A stretch of DNA of 6,198 bases from Stenotrophomonas_A sp035539015 (lineage in GTDB: Bacteria; Pseudomonadota; Gammaproteobacteria; Xanthomonadales; Xanthomonadaceae): positions 1 to 6,198 of the forward strand of contig DATLJF010000158.1 of assembly GCA_035539015.1 (NCBI GenBank), given 5' to 3'. Shown here one piece after another: positions 4,818 through 6,198 of the stretch. The position numbers were made by a program, and so were the translations under genes. The notes under the pieces are model-generated. The model was not told the origin of the DNA. It saw only the letters and a program-made list of their open reading frames with translations, and made no database searches. Position 1 is the stretch's first letter. Every line of letters starts with the position of its first letter.

Positions 4818-6197
4818 TCAGGCGACAGCAAAGGGCTTGGCAGCGCCGTGCGCCAGGCGCCGCACCAGCCGGCTGGCCGACGCGTCGGCATCGGCATCGG
4901 CACTGGCCAGGCGAAACAGCGACACCGCTTCGCGCAGCTCGCCGGCCTGTTCTTCCAGCGCGCGCGCCGAAGCGGTGGCTTCTTCCACCAGCGCCGCGTT
5001 CTGCTGGGTGGTCTCGTCCATCTGGGTGACGGTCTGGTTGACCTGCTCGATGCCGGCCGATTGTTCCTGCGAGGCGGCGGAGATCTCGCCCATGATGTCG
5101 GTCACGCGCTGGACCGAGGCAACGATCTCGCCCATGGTCGTACCGGCCTGGTGCACCAGCGCCGAGCCATCGGCGACCCGGCCGACCGACTCATCGATCA
5201 AGCCCTTGATCTCCTTGGCGGCGTTGGCCGAACGCTGGGCCAGGCTGCGCACTTCGCTGGCGACCACGGCGAAACCGCGGCCCTGTTCGCCGGCCCGCGC
5301 CGCTTCCACAGCGGCGTTGAGGGCGAGGATGTTGGTCTGGAAGGCGATGCCGTCGATCACCGAGATGATCTCGGCGATGCGCTTGGAGGAGGCCTCGATC
5401 TCGCTCATGGTGGTGACCACGCGGTTGACCACCTCGCCACCCTGCGAGGCGACCGACGCGGCACCGATGGCCAGCTGGTTGGCCTGGCGGGCGTGTTCGG
5501 CGTTCTGCCTGACGGTGGAGGTGAGCTCTTCCATCGAGGCGGCGGTCTCTTCCAGGTTCGCGGCCTGCTGCTCGGTACGACGCGACAGGTCGCTGTTGCC
5601 GGCGGCGATTTCGCCGGCGGCCAGGTTGATGCTGGACGAGGCGCCCTGGATGCGGCCGACGATATTGGTCAGCTGCGAAACCGTGGCATTGGCATCGTCG
5701 CGCATGCGTGCGAACACGCCATGGAATTCACCGTCCATGCGCGCGGTGAGGTCGCCATCGGCGATGGCGCGAAGCAGGGCAGACAATTTGCCCAGGTTGC
5801 GGTCGCTCACTTCCATCATCGAGTTGAGATCGCCCACCATCGTGGCGAAGTCGAACCCGAAGGCTGCCTGGTCGCCGCGCACCGAGAAGTCGCCGGCGGC
5901 CGCGGCCTGGGCCAGCTGCTTGATCTCTTCGTTGATGGCCCGCAGGCTGTCGCGCACGCCGTTGATGGCCGCGGTGATCACCGCCTTCTCGCCGGGCAGC
6001 GCTTCCATTTCCTGCGACAGATCACCCGCCGCGTAGGCCTTGGTCAACTCGACCACGCGCATCTTGACGTTGATATGGTTGGCCACCAGGGTGTTGGTGC
6101 CCTCGACCATGGTGGCGAACTCGCCGGCGAAGGCAACGGACGGGATCCGGTAGCTGATGATGCCGGCCTCGTGCTGGCGGCCCATTTCCTGCTGCGC
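4818..6197 (-). CDS. Methyl-accepting chemotaxis protein with tandem HAMP-like repeats (5' end outside window)
   Basis: The C-terminal 459 residues of a chemoreceptor; the frame is open to the window edge, and the internal ATG at 6185 has no ribosome site. No membrane segment is visible. The first visible part (YRIPSVAFAGEFATMV) looks like a linker before three successive HAMP-like helical units with AxGDL/GDF turns (YAAGDLSQEM, AAAGDFSVRG, IADGDLTARM), so it is a poly-HAMP receptor. Whether the missing N-terminus is cytoplasmic with PAS domains or membrane-bound cannot be told. The signalling domain runs from about visible residue 185 to 430, with hairpin tip GIAFQTNILALNAAVEAARA at 283-302. 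The C-terminus ends KPFAVA after a Ala/Asp/Ser run encoded by three TCGGCA units (4885-4902, plus strand). It lacks the NWETF-type pentapeptide that docks CheR and CheB in E. coli Tsr and Tar. Confidence 0.95.
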   Translation of the reverse strand, partial: AQQEMGRQHEAGIISYRIPSVAFAGEFATMVEGTNTLVANHINVKMRVVELTKAYAAGDLSQEMEALPGEKAVITAAINGVRDSLRAINEEIKQLAQAAAAGDFSVRGDQAAFGFDFATMVGDLNSMMEVSDRNLGKLSALLRAIADGDLTARMDGEFHGVFARMRDDANATVSQLTNIVGRIQGASSSINLAAGEIAAGNSDLSRRTEQQAANLEETAASMEELTSTVRQNAEHARQANQLAIGAASVASQGGEVVNRVVTTMSEIEASSKRIAEIISVIDGIAFQTNILALNAAVEAARAGEQGRGFAVVASEVRSLAQRSANAAKEIKGLIDESVGRVADGSALVHQAGTTMGEIVASVQRVTDIMGEISAASQEQSAGIEQVNQTVTQMDETTQQNAALVEEATASARALEEQAGELREAVSLFRLASADADADASASRLVRRLAHGAAKPFAVA

Positions 6198-6198
6198 T

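Noticed and set aside
4765..6036. A 423-codon open frame on the plus strand
   Set aside because: It is antisense to the poly-HAMP chemoreceptor and Ser/Ala/Arg-rich. The similar frame at 41-991 reflects the duplicated receptor sequence underneath, not a second gene family.

Overview
The window (about 65% G+C by impression, not counted) reads as a chemotaxis and motility locus from a gammaproteobacterium, most likely of the Xanthomonadaceae (Xanthomonas, Stenotrophomonas or a relative). The assignment rests on the protein style, a run of closely related chemoreceptor paralogues, and an intergenic region filled with structured repeats and GCAAAA/GCAAGA hexamers that I remember from that family. 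No search could be run, so the genus is not settled. Every gene supported here lies on the minus strand; the long open frames on the plus strand are GC-rich antisense shadows.

In the direction of transcription (high to low coordinates) the layout is as follows. (1) The C-terminal 459 residues of a chemoreceptor with tandem HAMP-like repeats (6197-4818), followed by a perfect 12-bp stem-loop. (2) A YcgR-type PilZ protein, a predicted c-di-GMP-responsive flagellar brake (4662-3868), behind a sigma-28-like promoter. (3) A 660-bp gap (3867-3208) with no credible gene. It holds a terminator-like structure, a 104-bp nested inverted repeat, two hexamer tracts that can pair, and a cluster of small hairpins. 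(4) cheW (3207-2719), behind a strong sigma-28 promoter match. (5) A short secreted OB-fold-like protein (2544-2161), behind another strong sigma-28 match. (6) A second chemoreceptor (2073 to beyond the window edge at 1) with two membrane segments, a periplasmic domain, HAMP, PAS, further HAMP-like segments and the signalling hairpin. It is probably co-transcribed with the OB-fold gene.

The genes fit one circuit. Receptors sense ligands or internal state, CheW couples them to the CheA kinase (not in this window), and the PilZ protein would slow the flagellum when c-di-GMP rises. Three sigma-28 (FliA)-type promoter matches, all with 11-bp spacing, point to late flagellar-class expression. They also place the unknown periplasmic protein in the motility regulon. 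The two receptors share almost the same signalling domain, aligned without gaps over about 700 bp. The most unusual items are the nested inverted repeat with its neighbouring loops and the sigma-28-controlled exported OB-fold protein.
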